Source: Oscillospiraceae bacterium
GTDB taxonomy: Bacteria > Bacillota > Clostridia > Oscillospirales > Oscillospiraceae
Assembly (NCBI GenBank): GCA_017416325.1
Contig: JAFQCV010000019.1
Span: 1 to 45,519 of the forward strand
Direction of reading: 5' to 3'
DNA: 45,519 nucleotides
The notes below the pieces were generated by a model. The model did no database searches, was not told the DNA's origin, and saw only the letters and a list, made by a program, of their open reading frames with translations. Made by a program: the position numbers and the translations under genes. The first letter of the stretch is position 1. The number at the start of each line of letters is the position of its first letter. Below, in pieces: positions 32,641 through 41,617 of the stretch.

Positions 32641-32673
32641 AACCCGCCGTTCGGATAACCGAACGGCGGGTTT
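32641..32673 (+). terminator. Hairpin terminator after acsB
   Basis: A perfect 14-bp stem (32641-32654 / 32659-32672, loop ATAA) with only a short T-run after it. Confidence 0.8.
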
Positions 32674-32743
32674 CGCCGTTTGTTTCCCCAAAAAACAAGC
32701 CTGTCCGGCAGTGGAATTGGTTTTAACTTATCCCGATTTTATC

Positions 32744-32772
32744 TTGCTATTTTCCCAAAATACAGATATAAT
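32744..32772 (+). promoter_or_regulatory. Promoter of the asparaginase gene
   Basis: TTGCTA (32744-32749), 17-nt spacer, TATAAT (32767-32772). Confidence 0.72.
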
Positions 32773-32822
32773 AGGACTAGTATCTTCGTAAAGTGGAAAA
32801 TGATGCCCTCAGGAGGCGCACT

Positions 32823-33821
32823 ATGCGGAAAAAGAATATTTTGCTGCTGACCACCGGCGGCACCATTGCGTCCCTTTCCGGTGAGGAAGGTTTAGCGCCT
32901 CAGTGCTCCTGTGTTATGGATCGGGAGCTGGAGCAGCTGCGCGCCCATTATGATATCACCGTCCGGGATATTCTGTGTCTGGACTCCTCCAACATTTCTC
33001 CTAGGGAGTGGCAGCTCATCGCCCGGCGGATCTTTGAGGACCGGGCAGGCTTTGACGGCATTGTGATCTCCCACGGTACAGACACCATGGCCTATACCGC
33101 CTCGGCGGTGTCTTTCATGCTTCCGGGTATCGATTTACCGGTGGTATTCACCGGCTCTCAGCTGCCACTGTCCGACATTCTTTCCGATGGACCGGACAAT
33201 CTGCGTACCGCCTTTGCCATGGCCGCTTCCGGCTGTGCCGGTGTGTTTCTGGCCTTTGACCGCAAGATCATGCTGGGCTGCCGGGCCGTGAAAGTCCGGG
33301 CTTCCAATTTCTCTGCTTTTGAAAGTGTCAACGCCCGGTATGTGGCATCCGTAAGCAATCTGGGCTTGGTGGTAGAGGAAAGCATCCTCCCCTCCCGGAA
33401 AGCCGCCCCGGCGCTCCGGGACAGCATCTGTGAAAATGTATTTTTGCTGAAGCTGACGCCGGGTTTGAATCCTGCGGTCTTCGATATGCTGGCTGCCATG
33501 GGCTATAAGGGCATCGTGGTGGAGGCTTTCGGCCTTGGCGGTATCCAAGTGCTGAATAAAGGCCTGCGGGGTATCCGCCGGGCTGTGGAAGACGGCATCA
33601 GCGTGGTAATCACCACCCAATGCCTCTATGACAGTTCGGATCTGCGAGTCTACCAGGTGGGCAACAAGCTGCTGGAGCTGGGTGTCATTCAAGGCCGGGA
33701 CATGACCTCTGAAGCCGCCGTAGTCAAGCTGATGTGGGCCTTGGGCCAAGGGATGGATCAAGCGCAGGTCGCTGCCATCTTTGCCCAGAATCTCGCCGGT
33801 GAGATCACAGAAGAAGGATAA
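32823..33821 (+). CDS. ansA: L-asparaginase, type I-like
   Basis: Hydrolyses asparagine to aspartate and ammonia; 332 residues without a signal peptide, so cytosolic. The two nucleophile motifs are LLTTGGTIAS (about 7-16, catalytic Thr) and VISHGTDTMAYTAS (about 86-99, Thr-Asp pair). ATG at 32823 is chosen by AGGAGGCG just upstream; an in-frame ATG at 32793 overlaps the promoter region. It releases ammonia, which a glutaminase-deficient PurF could use, but that link is only speculative. Confidence 0.92.
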   Translation: MRKKNILLLTTGGTIASLSGEEGLAPQCSCVMDRELEQLRAHYDITVRDILCLDSSNISPREWQLIARRIFEDRAGFDGIVISHGTDTMAYTASAVSFMLPGIDLPVVFTGSQLPLSDILSDGPDNLRTAFAMAASGCAGVFLAFDRKIMLGCRAVKVRASNFSAFESVNARYVASVSNLGLVVEESILPSRKAAPALRDSICENVFLLKLTPGLNPAVFDMLAAMGYKGIVVEAFGLGGIQVLNKGLRGIRRAVEDGISVVITTQCLYDSSDLRVYQVGNKLLELGVIQGRDMTSEAAVVKLMWALGQGMDQAQVAAIFAQNLAGEITEEG

Positions 33822-33825
33822 ACCA

Positions 33826-33862
33826 GAATTATCATTCCTAATTCCCAACTCCTAATTTCCAA
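33826..33862. repeat. Partial ATTCCTAATT element (right arm only)
   Basis: CATTCCTAATTCCCAACTCC followed by TAATTTCC resembles the right arms at 17307, 19861 and 21545 and sits just before the pyrophosphatase ribosome binding site. A recognisable left arm is missing, so it is probably a decayed copy. Confidence 0.65.
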
Positions 33863-33877
33863 AAAGGAGGTTCATTT

Positions 33878-35491
33878 ATGGATCCTATTTATGTTACCGG
33901 TCACCGCAATCCGGATACGGACTCCATCGTTGCCGCCATGGCATACGCCGCTTTGCGCAACGCCACCGGCGATCGGGAGTATGAAGCCGCCTGCCTGGGC
34001 CGTGTTTCTGACGAGACCCAAAGTCTTCTGGATCGGTTCGGCTTCCAGCCGCCTGTGCGAATCCACAGTATGCACACCCAGATTCGCGACCTGGACTTCG
34101 ATAAGCCGCCGGTGTTCTCCGCCGCGGTGACCATGGGCAGAGCCTGGTCTGTGCTGGGCGAGCTGATCAGCGTCCCGGCTATGCCCGTTTCCAACGAAGA
34201 CGGTACCCTTTACGGCATGCTCTCCCGGGAGGACGTGGCAAACTACAATATGTCCCTGGCCAATGCCGGCAGACTGGAAGCTGTACCCCTGTTTAATGTC
34301 CTGTCTGTTCTGGAGGGCAAAGTCATCAACGATGCCGGCGAAAACATTGACCTGATCTCCGGCAATGTTACCATCGCCCTGCCCCAGAGCCGGAGCAATC
34401 TGCTGTTTAACGACCCCCAGTCCATCGTCATCTGCGGTCATCAGCCGGATATGATCCGCCGGGCGCTGGAGATGAATGTTTGCTGTCTTGTTCTGTGTCA
34501 GACGGAACTGTCGGAGGAATTGCGCACCATTCCCACCCAAACCTGCATTATCTCTACCCCTTATGATGCTTATCGGGCGGTACGTAAGATCTTCCAGTCC
34601 ACGCCTATCGGCCGTATCTGCCGCACTTCCGGCCTGATCTGCTTCCATCTGGATGACCGGGTGGACGATGTGCGGGAGACCATGCTGAAGTACAGAGACT
34701 CCTGTTACCCCATTTTGGACGAAAACGAGCAGGTCGTGGGTATCCTTACCCGGTATCACCTGCTCCGTCCCCGGAAAAAGCGGGTAGTTTTGGTGGACCA
34801 CAATGAAGCCGCCCAGTCCGTCCCCGGTCTGGAGGAAGCGGAAATTTTGGAGATCATCGATCACCACCGCCTGGCAGATATCCAGACTGCCAATCCTATC
34901 TATGTACGCAACGAGCCGGTTGGCTCTACCAATACCATCATCGCAGGCATGTTCCAGGATCGGGGCTTGATGCCCTCGGAAAAGATGGCAGGACTTATGG
35001 CCGCCGCCATTCTTTCCGATACGGTCATGTTTAAGTCTCCCACCTGCACCGAGCGGGATATCCGTACGGCAGAACGGATGGCGCGGATCGCCAATGTCTC
35101 TTTAGAGGAATTGGGCAAACAGATCTTCTCTGCATCTGTGGAACGCCGTCCCGCCCAGGAACTGCTGATGAGCGATTACAAGGAATTCCACATTGCAGGC
35201 TACGATCTGGCAGTTGCCCAGGTCACCTGTATGGACAGTCCCAAGCTGCTGGAGCGCAAGGACGAGTTCCTGGCGCTGATGAAGCAGCTAACAGAGAAAA
35301 AGGACTTTTCCATGATGATCCTGATGCTCACAGACGTGCTTCTTGAGGGTACGCAGATCATCTATCTGGGAGACGAGGAAGTGATCCGCCAGGCCTTCAA
35401 CGTCTCTCCCAAGGACAACACCGCTTTCCTGCCCGGCATCATGAGCCGGAAGAAGCAGGTCATCCCGCTGCTGTCCGCCCTGTGGGGTTAA
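33878..35491 (+). CDS. ppaC: Mn-dependent inorganic pyrophosphatase, family II, with CBS-DRTGG regulatory insert
   Basis: Hydrolyses pyrophosphate to two phosphates. The 537 residues are far longer than the ~310 of the basic enzyme. DHH domain starts with GHRNPDTDS (about 8-16); regulatory insert of about 70-300 contains two CBS halves around a DRTGG domain; DHH resumes with VDHNEAAQS (about 305) and IIDHHRL (about 326); DHHA2 domain at the C-terminus with SRKKQVIP. In characterised family members the CBS pair binds adenine nucleotides and tunes activity. AAAGGAGG ribosome binding site. It may be co-transcribed with holB and ricT. Confidence 0.93.
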   Translation: MDPIYVTGHRNPDTDSIVAAMAYAALRNATGDREYEAACLGRVSDETQSLLDRFGFQPPVRIHSMHTQIRDLDFDKPPVFSAAVTMGRAWSVLGELISVPAMPVSNEDGTLYGMLSREDVANYNMSLANAGRLEAVPLFNVLSVLEGKVINDAGENIDLISGNVTIALPQSRSNLLFNDPQSIVICGHQPDMIRRALEMNVCCLVLCQTELSEELRTIPTQTCIISTPYDAYRAVRKIFQSTPIGRICRTSGLICFHLDDRVDDVRETMLKYRDSCYPILDENEQVVGILTRYHLLRPRKKRVVLVDHNEAAQSVPGLEEAEILEIIDHHRLADIQTANPIYVRNEPVGSTNTIIAGMFQDRGLMPSEKMAGLMAAAILSDTVMFKSPTCTERDIRTAERMARIANVSLEELGKQIFSASVERRPAQELLMSDYKEFHIAGYDLAVAQVTCMDSPKLLERKDEFLALMKQLTEKKDFSMMILMLTDVLLEGTQIIYLGDEEVIRQAFNVSPKDNTAFLPGIMSRKKQVIPLLSALWG

Positions 35492-35516
35492 TTTTCAAAC
35501 TGTTAGGAGGGGAATT

Positions 35517-36464
35517 ATGGGTTTTGACCGTTTGCTTGGCAACACACAGCTGAAAGAAAACCTAAACCGCAGCTTAAGCCAGAACCATATTTCTCACTTC
35601 TATCTGATTTCCGGCCCTCGTGGCTCGGGCAAGCGCACTCTTGCCCGGCTTTTGGCCGCAGGTATTCTGTGCCGGGGTCCTGAGAAGCCCTGCCTTGCCT
35701 GTCCGGCTTGCCGCAAGGTCATGGAAAACATTCATCCGGATGTGATCACCGTAGAAGACCCGGAACATAAGAATGTATCGGTCAGGATCGTCCGGGAATT
35801 CCGGGAGGATATGTTTGTAAGGCCCAACGAGGGCAGCCACAAAATTTATTTATTGCCCCAGGACTTGGGCATCGAGGGTCAAAACGCCCTGCTGAAGATC
35901 CTGGAAGAACCGCCCAGCTATGGCGTGTTTATGCTGCTGACGGATAATCCGGAAAAGCTGCTGCCCACCGTCCGTTCCCGTTGTACGGAGCTGAGCTTGC
36001 AGCCGCTGCCGCAAGATCTGCTGGCCGCAGCTCTGGAAAAAGACTTTCCTCAGGCCCAGCAGGAAGATATCGCCGCCGCGGTTCGGCGAAGCGGCGGCTT
36101 CTACGGACAGGCAAAGCAGCTGCTGCAGGACGGAGAAATGTTGCTGCCCCAGACCCGGCAATTTTTACAGGCATACGCCGCCAAAGACCCTTTGCTGCTG
36201 CTGCAGGTTCTTTCTCCCATGGAAAAATGGAAGCGGGATCCGCTGCTCACCGCCCTGAACCAATGGCTGGAGCTGCTGGGAGAGGCCCTTTCCTGCCAGG
36301 TTGGCGGAGTCACGCCCACCAGTCTGACCCGAGACCTTTGCGGCTGCCGCAGCGCCCGGGAACTGACAAACGCCATAGAGCAGCTGCAAACAGCCATTAC
36401 CTATGCCCACAGCAATGTGTCCCCAGGCGCCATCTGCGGTTTCCTGTCCTGGGTACTGAGATAA
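35517..36464 (+). CDS. holB: DNA polymerase III delta-prime subunit
   Basis: Clamp-loader subunit that helps place the sliding clamp on DNA; 315 residues. Walker-A-like GPRGSGKRT (about 33-41), a four-Cys zinc module (CRGPEKPCLACPACRK, about 52-67), GQNALLKILEEPP (about 121-133) and sensor region RSRC (about 153) are typical. TAGGAGGGG precedes the ATG. The order holB-ricT is conserved in many Firmicutes. Confidence 0.92.
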   Translation: MGFDRLLGNTQLKENLNRSLSQNHISHFYLISGPRGSGKRTLARLLAAGILCRGPEKPCLACPACRKVMENIHPDVITVEDPEHKNVSVRIVREFREDMFVRPNEGSHKIYLLPQDLGIEGQNALLKILEEPPSYGVFMLLTDNPEKLLPTVRSRCTELSLQPLPQDLLAAALEKDFPQAQQEDIAAAVRRSGGFYGQAKQLLQDGEMLLPQTRQFLQAYAAKDPLLLLQVLSPMEKWKRDPLLTALNQWLELLGEALSCQVGGVTPTSLTRDLCGCRSARELTNAIEQLQTAITYAHSNVSPGAICGFLSWVLR

Positions 36465-36482
36465 CCAATTAAGGAGAAAAAC

Positions 36483-37691
36483 ATGGAAACAACAAAGACA
36501 CCCACTGTCCAGGTGGTGGACATCCAGTTCCGCCCCGGTCAGAAGGTTTACTATTTTGATCCTGCCGGTCTGACGTTGCGTCCCGGGGATCATGTCATCA
36601 TCGATACCGCCCGGGGGGCTGAATTCGGTATCGTCGCCGGGGGCAACCACCGTATCCCGGAGAAGGATGTGGTATCCCCCCTGCGCAGCGTACTGCGTGT
36701 TGCCACCGCCCAGGATGAAAAGACGGTGGAAGAAAACCGGGCGAAAGAACGGAAGGCCTTTGCGGTCTGCCAGCAGAAAATTGCGGAGCAACAGTTGGAT
36801 ATGCAGCTGGTCAGCGCGGAGTGCGCCTTTGACGGCAGCAAGTTGCTGTTCTTCTTCACCGCCGACGAGCGGGTGGATTTCCGGGATTTGGTGAAAAGCC
36901 TTGCCGCCAGCTTCCACACCCGCATCGAATTGCGCCAGATCGGTGTCCGGGACAAGGCAAAAATGGTGGGTGGTCTTGGCATTTGCGGCAGACCCTTCTG
37001 CTGCGCCAGCTTTCTGGACGATTTTCAGCCCGTATCCATCAAAATGGCTAAGACCCAGAACCTTTCTCTGAACCCCACCAAGATCTCCGGCACCTGCGGC
37101 AGACTGATGTGCTGTCTGAAATACGAGCAGGATGCCTATGAAGATTTGATCCGCAACGCACCCAAGGCAGAATCCTTTGTGGACACGCCGGAGGGTCGTG
37201 GCACTATCGTGGATGTGGATCTTCTGCGCAGCCGGGTGAAAGTACGGCTGGAGGATCAGCCGGAGACGGTCATCACCTTTTTAAACACCGATATTGCCGT
37301 GCTTCGCAGCGGCAAAGCCAAGAAAAACGATCCCCCTATCCCGGCAGATCTGGCACCCATCTCCGGCGGAGGCAAGCGCAGCAAGATGACGGCGCGGGAA
37401 ACGGAAGCTTCTCCCTCTTTGGATCCTATCCGCTTCCGCTACAGCACGGAGTCTCTGGTAGAAGAACCGGAAGAGGAAGTTGCCGGGGATACCCCTGTTG
37501 CCGAGCAGAAAAAGCGCCGCCGCAACCGGCACAGAGGCCACAATCAAAACCGGGAGAACAAACCGGCAGCCGCCGCGCCTGTGGGAGAAAAGCCTGCCGA
37601 GCCTGCCCAAACAGGCGAGAAAAATCCGGGACAGAACCGGCATCACCGCCGCCACAGACCCAGACACAAAGCACCAAATAAGCCTGAATAA
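36483..37691 (+). CDS. ricT: PSP1-domain protein RicT/YaaT
   Basis: In Bacillus, RicT forms an Fe-S-containing complex with RicA and RicF that guides RNase Y processing and affects sporulation and competence. The 402-residue protein has the PSP1 core (about 10-260), including the cysteine signature GICGRPFCCASF (about 164-175) and GTCGRLMCCLKYE (about 201-213). The C-terminal ~130 residues form a low-complexity tail rich in Arg, His, Lys, Asn, Pro and Ala (KKRRRNRHRGHNQN ... RHHRRHRPRHK), not present in shorter relatives and likely nucleic-acid-binding (inference). It sits 18 nt after holB. Confidence 0.92.
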   Translation: METTKTPTVQVVDIQFRPGQKVYYFDPAGLTLRPGDHVIIDTARGAEFGIVAGGNHRIPEKDVVSPLRSVLRVATAQDEKTVEENRAKERKAFAVCQQKIAEQQLDMQLVSAECAFDGSKLLFFFTADERVDFRDLVKSLAASFHTRIELRQIGVRDKAKMVGGLGICGRPFCCASFLDDFQPVSIKMAKTQNLSLNPTKISGTCGRLMCCLKYEQDAYEDLIRNAPKAESFVDTPEGRGTIVDVDLLRSRVKVRLEDQPETVITFLNTDIAVLRSGKAKKNDPPIPADLAPISGGGKRSKMTARETEASPSLDPIRFRYSTESLVEEPEEEVAGDTPVAEQKKRRRNRHRGHNQNRENKPAAAAPVGEKPAEPAQTGEKNPGQNRHHRRHRPRHKAPNKPE

Positions 37692-37696
37692 TAAGC

Positions 37697-37728
37697 CGCC
37701 GGGCGTATCTTACAAGATACGCCCGGCG
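37697..37728 (+). terminator. Hairpin after ricT
   Basis: A perfect 15-bp stem (37697-37711 / 37714-37728) with a two-base gap as written; in RNA the loop would open to at least four bases. TTAAACTGTTT follows. Confidence 0.75.
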
Positions 37729-37747
37729 TTAAACTGTTTATCTTATC

Positions 37748-38051
37748 AAATTTCCGTTTTTCGAGCAGTTACGATATTGCACCAAAGGCTTCCCCTTGAG
37801 GGGAAGCTGTCAGCCGTGGTACGCCGCGCAGCGAATTTTAAATATCTATGCTTGCCGGTGGCAAGCATACCTTGATATCACGGCTGACTGATGAGGTGTA
37901 GGCTGCGTAGCAGCCATTACAAAGCATGAATTTTGCTTCGTAGACCACCTCATCCGTCAAAAATCAAAGATTTTTGCCACCTTCCCCTCAAGGGGAAGGC
38001 CTGGGCGGCTACGCCGCCAAGTTCTAACCAACTGACCGGGAAGTGGCAATT
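37748..38051. repeat. Palindromic intergenic element, family R1 (copy c), with inserted hairpins
   Basis: Same framework as 3424-3690 and 12135-12377: CTTCCCCTTGAGGGGAAG, GTCAGCC ... GGCTGAC, TGAGGTG ... CACCTCA, CTTCCCCTCAAGGGGAAG, ending GGGAAGTGGCAATTTTA. In this copy the GTCAGCC/GGCTGAC loop is expanded (37811-37886) by a CGC..GCG hairpin and a TATGCTTGCC-GGT-GGCAAGCATA hairpin separated by AAATATC and TTGATATC, the same style as the mini-hairpin arrays. It reaches the stop codon of the minus-strand gene. Confidence 0.78.
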
Positions 38052-39356
38052 TTACGATCCCTTTATCCTGGCTTCGATCCGTTCCAAGGCCGCTTTCATA
38101 GCCAGGTAATCGCTTTCTTCAACACTGCCCACTGCCTCATTCTCGTAGGTTTCTATGGCATTGTTCAGTCGCAGCAGCCGCATACCGCCACCTGCTTCTG
38201 TCTCATCCAGCAGGTAGATCGGTGTCCAGGAATAGTTCGTGATCTTGGTTTCCCCGGTGACACCGTCTTTGGTGATCTCCAGATCCAGCACCACGGAATA
38301 GTTGGTGCCGGCTTGGGTGCCGTCAGACAGGAAATCCCCCAGAGAATAGGCAACAAACCGTCCTGTTTGCCGGTCGAAGGTCATCTGCTGGACATAGTGG
38401 GAATGGGTACCAATGATGGCATCCACACCCTGCTCCTGCATCAGATTGCAGATCTTCTTCTGGGTGGAGCTGATGGTATTGTTGTATTCGCTGCCCCAGT
38501 GCAGCAGCGCCACAGTGATATCCGGCCGCTCCTTGGCGACCTTTTTCAGCACCGCGGTAATGCCTTCTTCATCCACCTTTTGGTAAGTGCTGTTATAGTC
38601 GGTATAAAGCAGATTGACACAGTCCTCGCTGCCTTGGGGGATGCCCCGACCGTCCATGCCCTTGGTAAAGGCCACCACCGCAATGCGGATACCCTGGATC
38701 TCCAGCATGGTAAAGCCGCCGGCCTTGCGGAACTCCTCTTTGGAAGCGAAGGTCCCCACCGGCTCCATACCCGCCTCCCGGACCGCATCCAATGTGGCAG
38801 TCAGCCCCAAGAGGCCGTTGGCCACACTTTTGGAATTGGCAGTTTGCAGCAGGTCCACACCGGCATTTTTCAAGGCTTTCAGCAGCTGCGGCGGAGCGGA
38901 ATCTTTCCCGTAGGGCGTACCAACCGCGCCGCCCTCAAAATTCAGCACCGACACATCCGCCTCTGCCAGGGTCGGCAATACATCCAAAAAGATCTTACTG
39001 TAATCGTAACCCATATCGGAAGCGCCTGCCGACACCACCTTGTCGGTCACATTTAAATCGCCGCCGGCTGCCAGATGAATCACGGTATCCGGGGACTGGG
39101 TGGTCGGCGGCACCGTCGTCGGCGGCACTGTGGTCGGTAGTTGGGTTTGCACCGCCTGGGTGGTTTCCGGGGGCTTCGGCTGCTGCGTACTTGTGCTGCG
39201 CAGCAGAAATACCAACACACAGGCAATGGCGATCACCAAGAAAACCGCGACCCCGATGAGCACAAAGGTCTCCTTTTTTCGCTGTTTTTCCGACTGAGCC
39301 TTCTGCTCCAGCCGCCGCTGCCGGCGTCTATTCAGTTCTTCTTTGTCAAACGCCAT
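38052..39356 (-). CDS. Membrane-anchored CapA-family protein
   Basis: A 434-residue CapA/PgsA-like metallophosphatase-fold protein. A charged N-terminus (RRRQRRLEQKAQ) precedes one transmembrane helix (about 30-50), then a Thr/Pro/Gln linker (about 53-90), so the main domain is outside the cell. Motifs AAGGDLNVTD (about 95-104), LNFEGGAVG (about 137-145), LLHWGSEYN and IIGTHSHYVQ (about 325-334), and SLGDFLSDG match the family. CapA relatives take part in poly-gamma-glutamate export or amide-ligase functions; no pgs genes are adjacent. Start at 39356 behind GGGGAGG. Confidence 0.88.
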   Translation of the reverse strand: MAFDKEELNRRRQRRLEQKAQSEKQRKKETFVLIGVAVFLVIAIACVLVFLLRSTSTQQPKPPETTQAVQTQLPTTVPPTTVPPTTQSPDTVIHLAAGGDLNVTDKVVSAGASDMGYDYSKIFLDVLPTLAEADVSVLNFEGGAVGTPYGKDSAPPQLLKALKNAGVDLLQTANSKSVANGLLGLTATLDAVREAGMEPVGTFASKEEFRKAGGFTMLEIQGIRIAVVAFTKGMDGRGIPQGSEDCVNLLYTDYNSTYQKVDEEGITAVLKKVAKERPDITVALLHWGSEYNNTISSTQKKICNLMQEQGVDAIIGTHSHYVQQMTFDRQTGRFVAYSLGDFLSDGTQAGTNYSVVLDLEITKDGVTGETKITNYSWTPIYLLDETEAGGGMRLLRLNNAIETYENEAVGSVEESDYLAMKAALERIEARIKGS

Positions 39357-39409
39357 AAAAGCCTCCCCTAAAGAGATACGAGATATATGCCAATTGCCCT
39401 TTGCCGGGC

Positions 39410-39480
39410 TGTAGGGAACGGATTTAGCCCTTCCGCCGATGCTTTTCCTAAGTTGGCGGAATATAAATGCATTCCCTACA
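39410..39480. repeat. TGTAGGG-ended inverted-repeat element between two minus-strand genes
   Basis: TGTAGGGAA (39410) and TTCCCTACA (to 39480) form terminal inverted repeats, with an internal TTCCGCC/GGCGGAA pair. Preceded by TGCCAATTGCC and GCCGGGC, reminiscent of the R1 end sequence. Confidence 0.65.
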
Positions 39481-39511
39481 AGGATTACGTAACAACCCAA
39501 CAAATAGCAAA

Positions 39512-40537
39512 TTAATGGGCAGAATCCAAAGGACGCAGGACACCGTAGTCATCATAACGGTTATCGTTGGTGTTGGCCAGGAACACCATCCGCAGCTCCG
39601 GGTCTGTCATTCCTGCCTGCTCTGCCATCAGCAAGACATTTTCTGCCGCCACATTTTCCATATACAGGCGGCAACGGCCCTCGGGCAGGGGGAAGGTTGG
39701 GTCGGTACTGGTAAAGGACACCGTAAAGGTTTCCGAGGTACAGGCGGTCACCAATGTCTGGGCGCAGGTAGCCAGTGCCGCAGTCTTATCCCCGGTATAA
39801 TAGATCTGATCCGTATCCGGGAAGCGGAAATCGTAGAACAGCACCTCATCAAAGCCTAAGGTCCGCAGCTCTGTCACGATCCGCACCAGATGCTGCACCG
39901 TTCCGTCGGCATCGGGCTTCAGCCAGTAGCACTTGGTTTCATCCATCCAAAGGGCAACCAGATGCACCTTGTTGATATCCATCAGGCCGCAGGCTACATT
40001 TCTCAGGCCGAACTGATAATCCCGGAAAGCCGGCAGCCGCCCGATGACATAGTAACCACCGTCCCGTAAAAAGGCGATCAAATCATCCAGCGCCGCCTGG
40101 GAAACCGCGCTGGAGGGATTGCCCACATTGCTGGAATAATAAAATTCACCCCGGATGCTTTTCACATCCAGCATCACCGGCGTTCCCTTTGGCAACTGCG
40201 CAATCTGCTCTTTCAGCGATGACATATCTCCCTTCAGCATATCCAGGGTTATGTAGTAGCCGGACAGCTGCTTCAGCTCCGTAGAGGGAGGCTCTGTAGG
40301 TTCGGTCTGATCAAATTCGATCTGAATGGTATTTTCCGTGGACTGGGTTCCCGCCAGCTGTCCCGGCTGGAATTCGTCAGAAATACCAAAATCCAGCTTG
40401 ACGCCGTCCTTGGTATAGATCACAAACCGGTTCAGCCAAAGCAGCCAGCACAGCAGTCCCAAGGCCACCAGCAACGCCAGCACCAGCAAAACTGTGCAAA
40501 GCCGCCGCAGCGCCCGGCGGGATCGATAAGATAACAT
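39512..40537 (-). CDS. Putative membrane-anchored glycoside hydrolase (DUF4015-like TIM barrel)
   Basis: A 341-residue protein with a basic N-terminus, one membrane helix (about 12-36), a Thr/Glu/Pro-rich spacer (about 70-87), and an extracellular domain. Sequence pattern VMLDVKSIRGEFYY (about 122-135), YYVIGRLPAFRD and TLGFDEVLFYDFRFPD (about 240-255) follows the putative glycosyl hydrolase family of TIM-barrel type. The Asp-rich FYDFRFPD strand is the likely active-site region. It overlaps the prmA stop by one base (TAATG), so it is translationally coupled to prmA. Substrate unknown. Confidence 0.75.
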   Translation of the reverse strand: MLSYRSRRALRRLCTVLLVLALLVALGLLCWLLWLNRFVIYTKDGVKLDFGISDEFQPGQLAGTQSTENTIQIEFDQTEPTEPPSTELKQLSGYYITLDMLKGDMSSLKEQIAQLPKGTPVMLDVKSIRGEFYYSSNVGNPSSAVSQAALDDLIAFLRDGGYYVIGRLPAFRDYQFGLRNVACGLMDINKVHLVALWMDETKCYWLKPDADGTVQHLVRIVTELRTLGFDEVLFYDFRFPDTDQIYYTGDKTAALATCAQTLVTACTSETFTVSFTSTDPTFPLPEGRCRLYMENVAAENVLLMAEQAGMTDPELRMVFLANTNDNRYDDYGVLRPLDSAH

Positions 40538-41475
40538 TACTGAAGTCTCCTTTTTGCGATGATACAGCGCCAATCCTCTCTGGCGCAGACCCGGATGGGG
40601 TCGATTCCCGCCCGGTTCAATGCTTCCTTCACATCCTCCAGACGGCTATCCAAAATGCCGGAGCAGATCAGCGTGCTGTCTGCTGACAGAAACTTCGGCA
40701 GCACAGGGGCAAGGTGGATGATGACATCTGCCACGATGTTCACAAAAACCAAATCGTACTTCCCGGCAAGCCGCGCCATCAGAGCGCTGTCCGCGGTAAC
40801 ATCTCCCGTAAGGGCGGTAAATTTCTCACTGCCGTAGCCGTTGGCGGCGGCATTTTCCCGGGCCATATCCTCCGCCTTGGGGTCGATATCCACACCCACA
40901 GCCTGTTTCGCCCCCAGCCGCAGGGCGGTAATAGACAAAATACCGCTGCCGCTGCCCAGATCCAGGCAGTTATCCCCGGCTTTTACTGTTTCTTCCATGG
41001 CCTCAATAACCATTTGGGTGGAGGGGTGAGAACCGGTGCCAAAGGTCAAACCGGGGTCCAGGATCACCGGGATCCGGTCTCCGGCGTAGGTATCCTCCAG
41101 CCAGTAGGGCAGGATCACAAGGCTCTTACCCAGTTCTACAGGGGGATAGTTATCCTTCCAGCTTTCTTCCCAGTTTTCCTCCGCCAAAAGGTTCTGGCAC
41201 ATAGTCAGCCCCCGGCGCTCCACCAGCGATGCCAGCTTCTCCAAAGCCTGGGTATCCGTATCCTCCAGATACAACCGGATTCGGGACAGACCCGTCAGCT
41301 GCTGCTGGAGCTTTTCGTCAATATAATCCCAGCAGGCACGATTCTGCTCCAAAAAATCCTTAAACTCCTGCTGATCCTCGATCACCAGCTCCGAAAAGCC
41401 GGCTGCTGTCAATGCTGCAGCGGTTTGGTCTACATTACCGGGCGCCGTCTGCACTGTGATTTCCAGCCAAGCCAT
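40537..41475 (-). CDS. prmA: Ribosomal protein L11 methyltransferase
   Basis: SAM-dependent trimethylation of L11; 312 residues. N-terminal substrate-recognition domain (1-~100), then the methyltransferase with DPGLTFGTGSHPST (about 143-156), SAM motif DLGSGSGILSI (about 172-182), VDIDPKA and FVNIVADVI (where NILA is the common form). AAGGAGGAAAG precedes the ATG. It is the first gene of a minus-strand unit continuing into the glycoside hydrolase-like gene. Confidence 0.94.
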   Translation of the reverse strand: MAWLEITVQTAPGNVDQTAAALTAAGFSELVIEDQQEFKDFLEQNRACWDYIDEKLQQQLTGLSRIRLYLEDTDTQALEKLASLVERRGLTMCQNLLAEENWEESWKDNYPPVELGKSLVILPYWLEDTYAGDRIPVILDPGLTFGTGSHPSTQMVIEAMEETVKAGDNCLDLGSGSGILSITALRLGAKQAVGVDIDPKAEDMARENAAANGYGSEKFTALTGDVTADSALMARLAGKYDLVFVNIVADVIIHLAPVLPKFLSADSTLICSGILDSRLEDVKEALNRAGIDPIRVCAREDWRCIIAKRRLQ

Positions 41476-41516
41476 GTGATCTTTCCTCCTTGAGAATACT
41501 TCCCCTATTTTCCCCT

Positions 41517-41545
41517 ATTGTACTCTATTTAGGGCAAATTCGCAA
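41517..41545 (-). promoter_or_regulatory. prmA promoter
   Basis: Minus strand: TTGCGA (41545-41540), 17-nt spacer, TACAAT (41522-41517). Confidence 0.68.
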
Positions 41546-41599
41546 CCGCAAAAGCTGTTAAATTTTTTCATACCTCTTCCTATTTCCAAGAAAGTGGTG

Positions 41600-41605
41600 T
41601 ATAAT
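41600..41605 (+). promoter_or_regulatory. Putative -10 box of the yfmF leader
   Basis: TATAAT preceded by GTG; the -35 region is weak. Transcription from here would read through the repeat element at 41618-41800 before yfmF. Confidence 0.45.
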
Positions 41606-41617
41606 ACTCCATATTAT

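Noticed and set aside
30499-32691. 730-codon minus-strand open frame opposite acsB
   Set aside because: It is a mirror of a strongly coding GC-rich gene; acsB has perfect A-cluster spacing, and the antisense translation shows no recognisable domain and no ribosome binding site.
37780-38032. tRNA or structured ncRNA gene in the 360-base gap after ricT
   Set aside because: The structure is explained by the R1 repeat seen at two other places; no tRNA-like cloverleaf or conserved T-loop was found.
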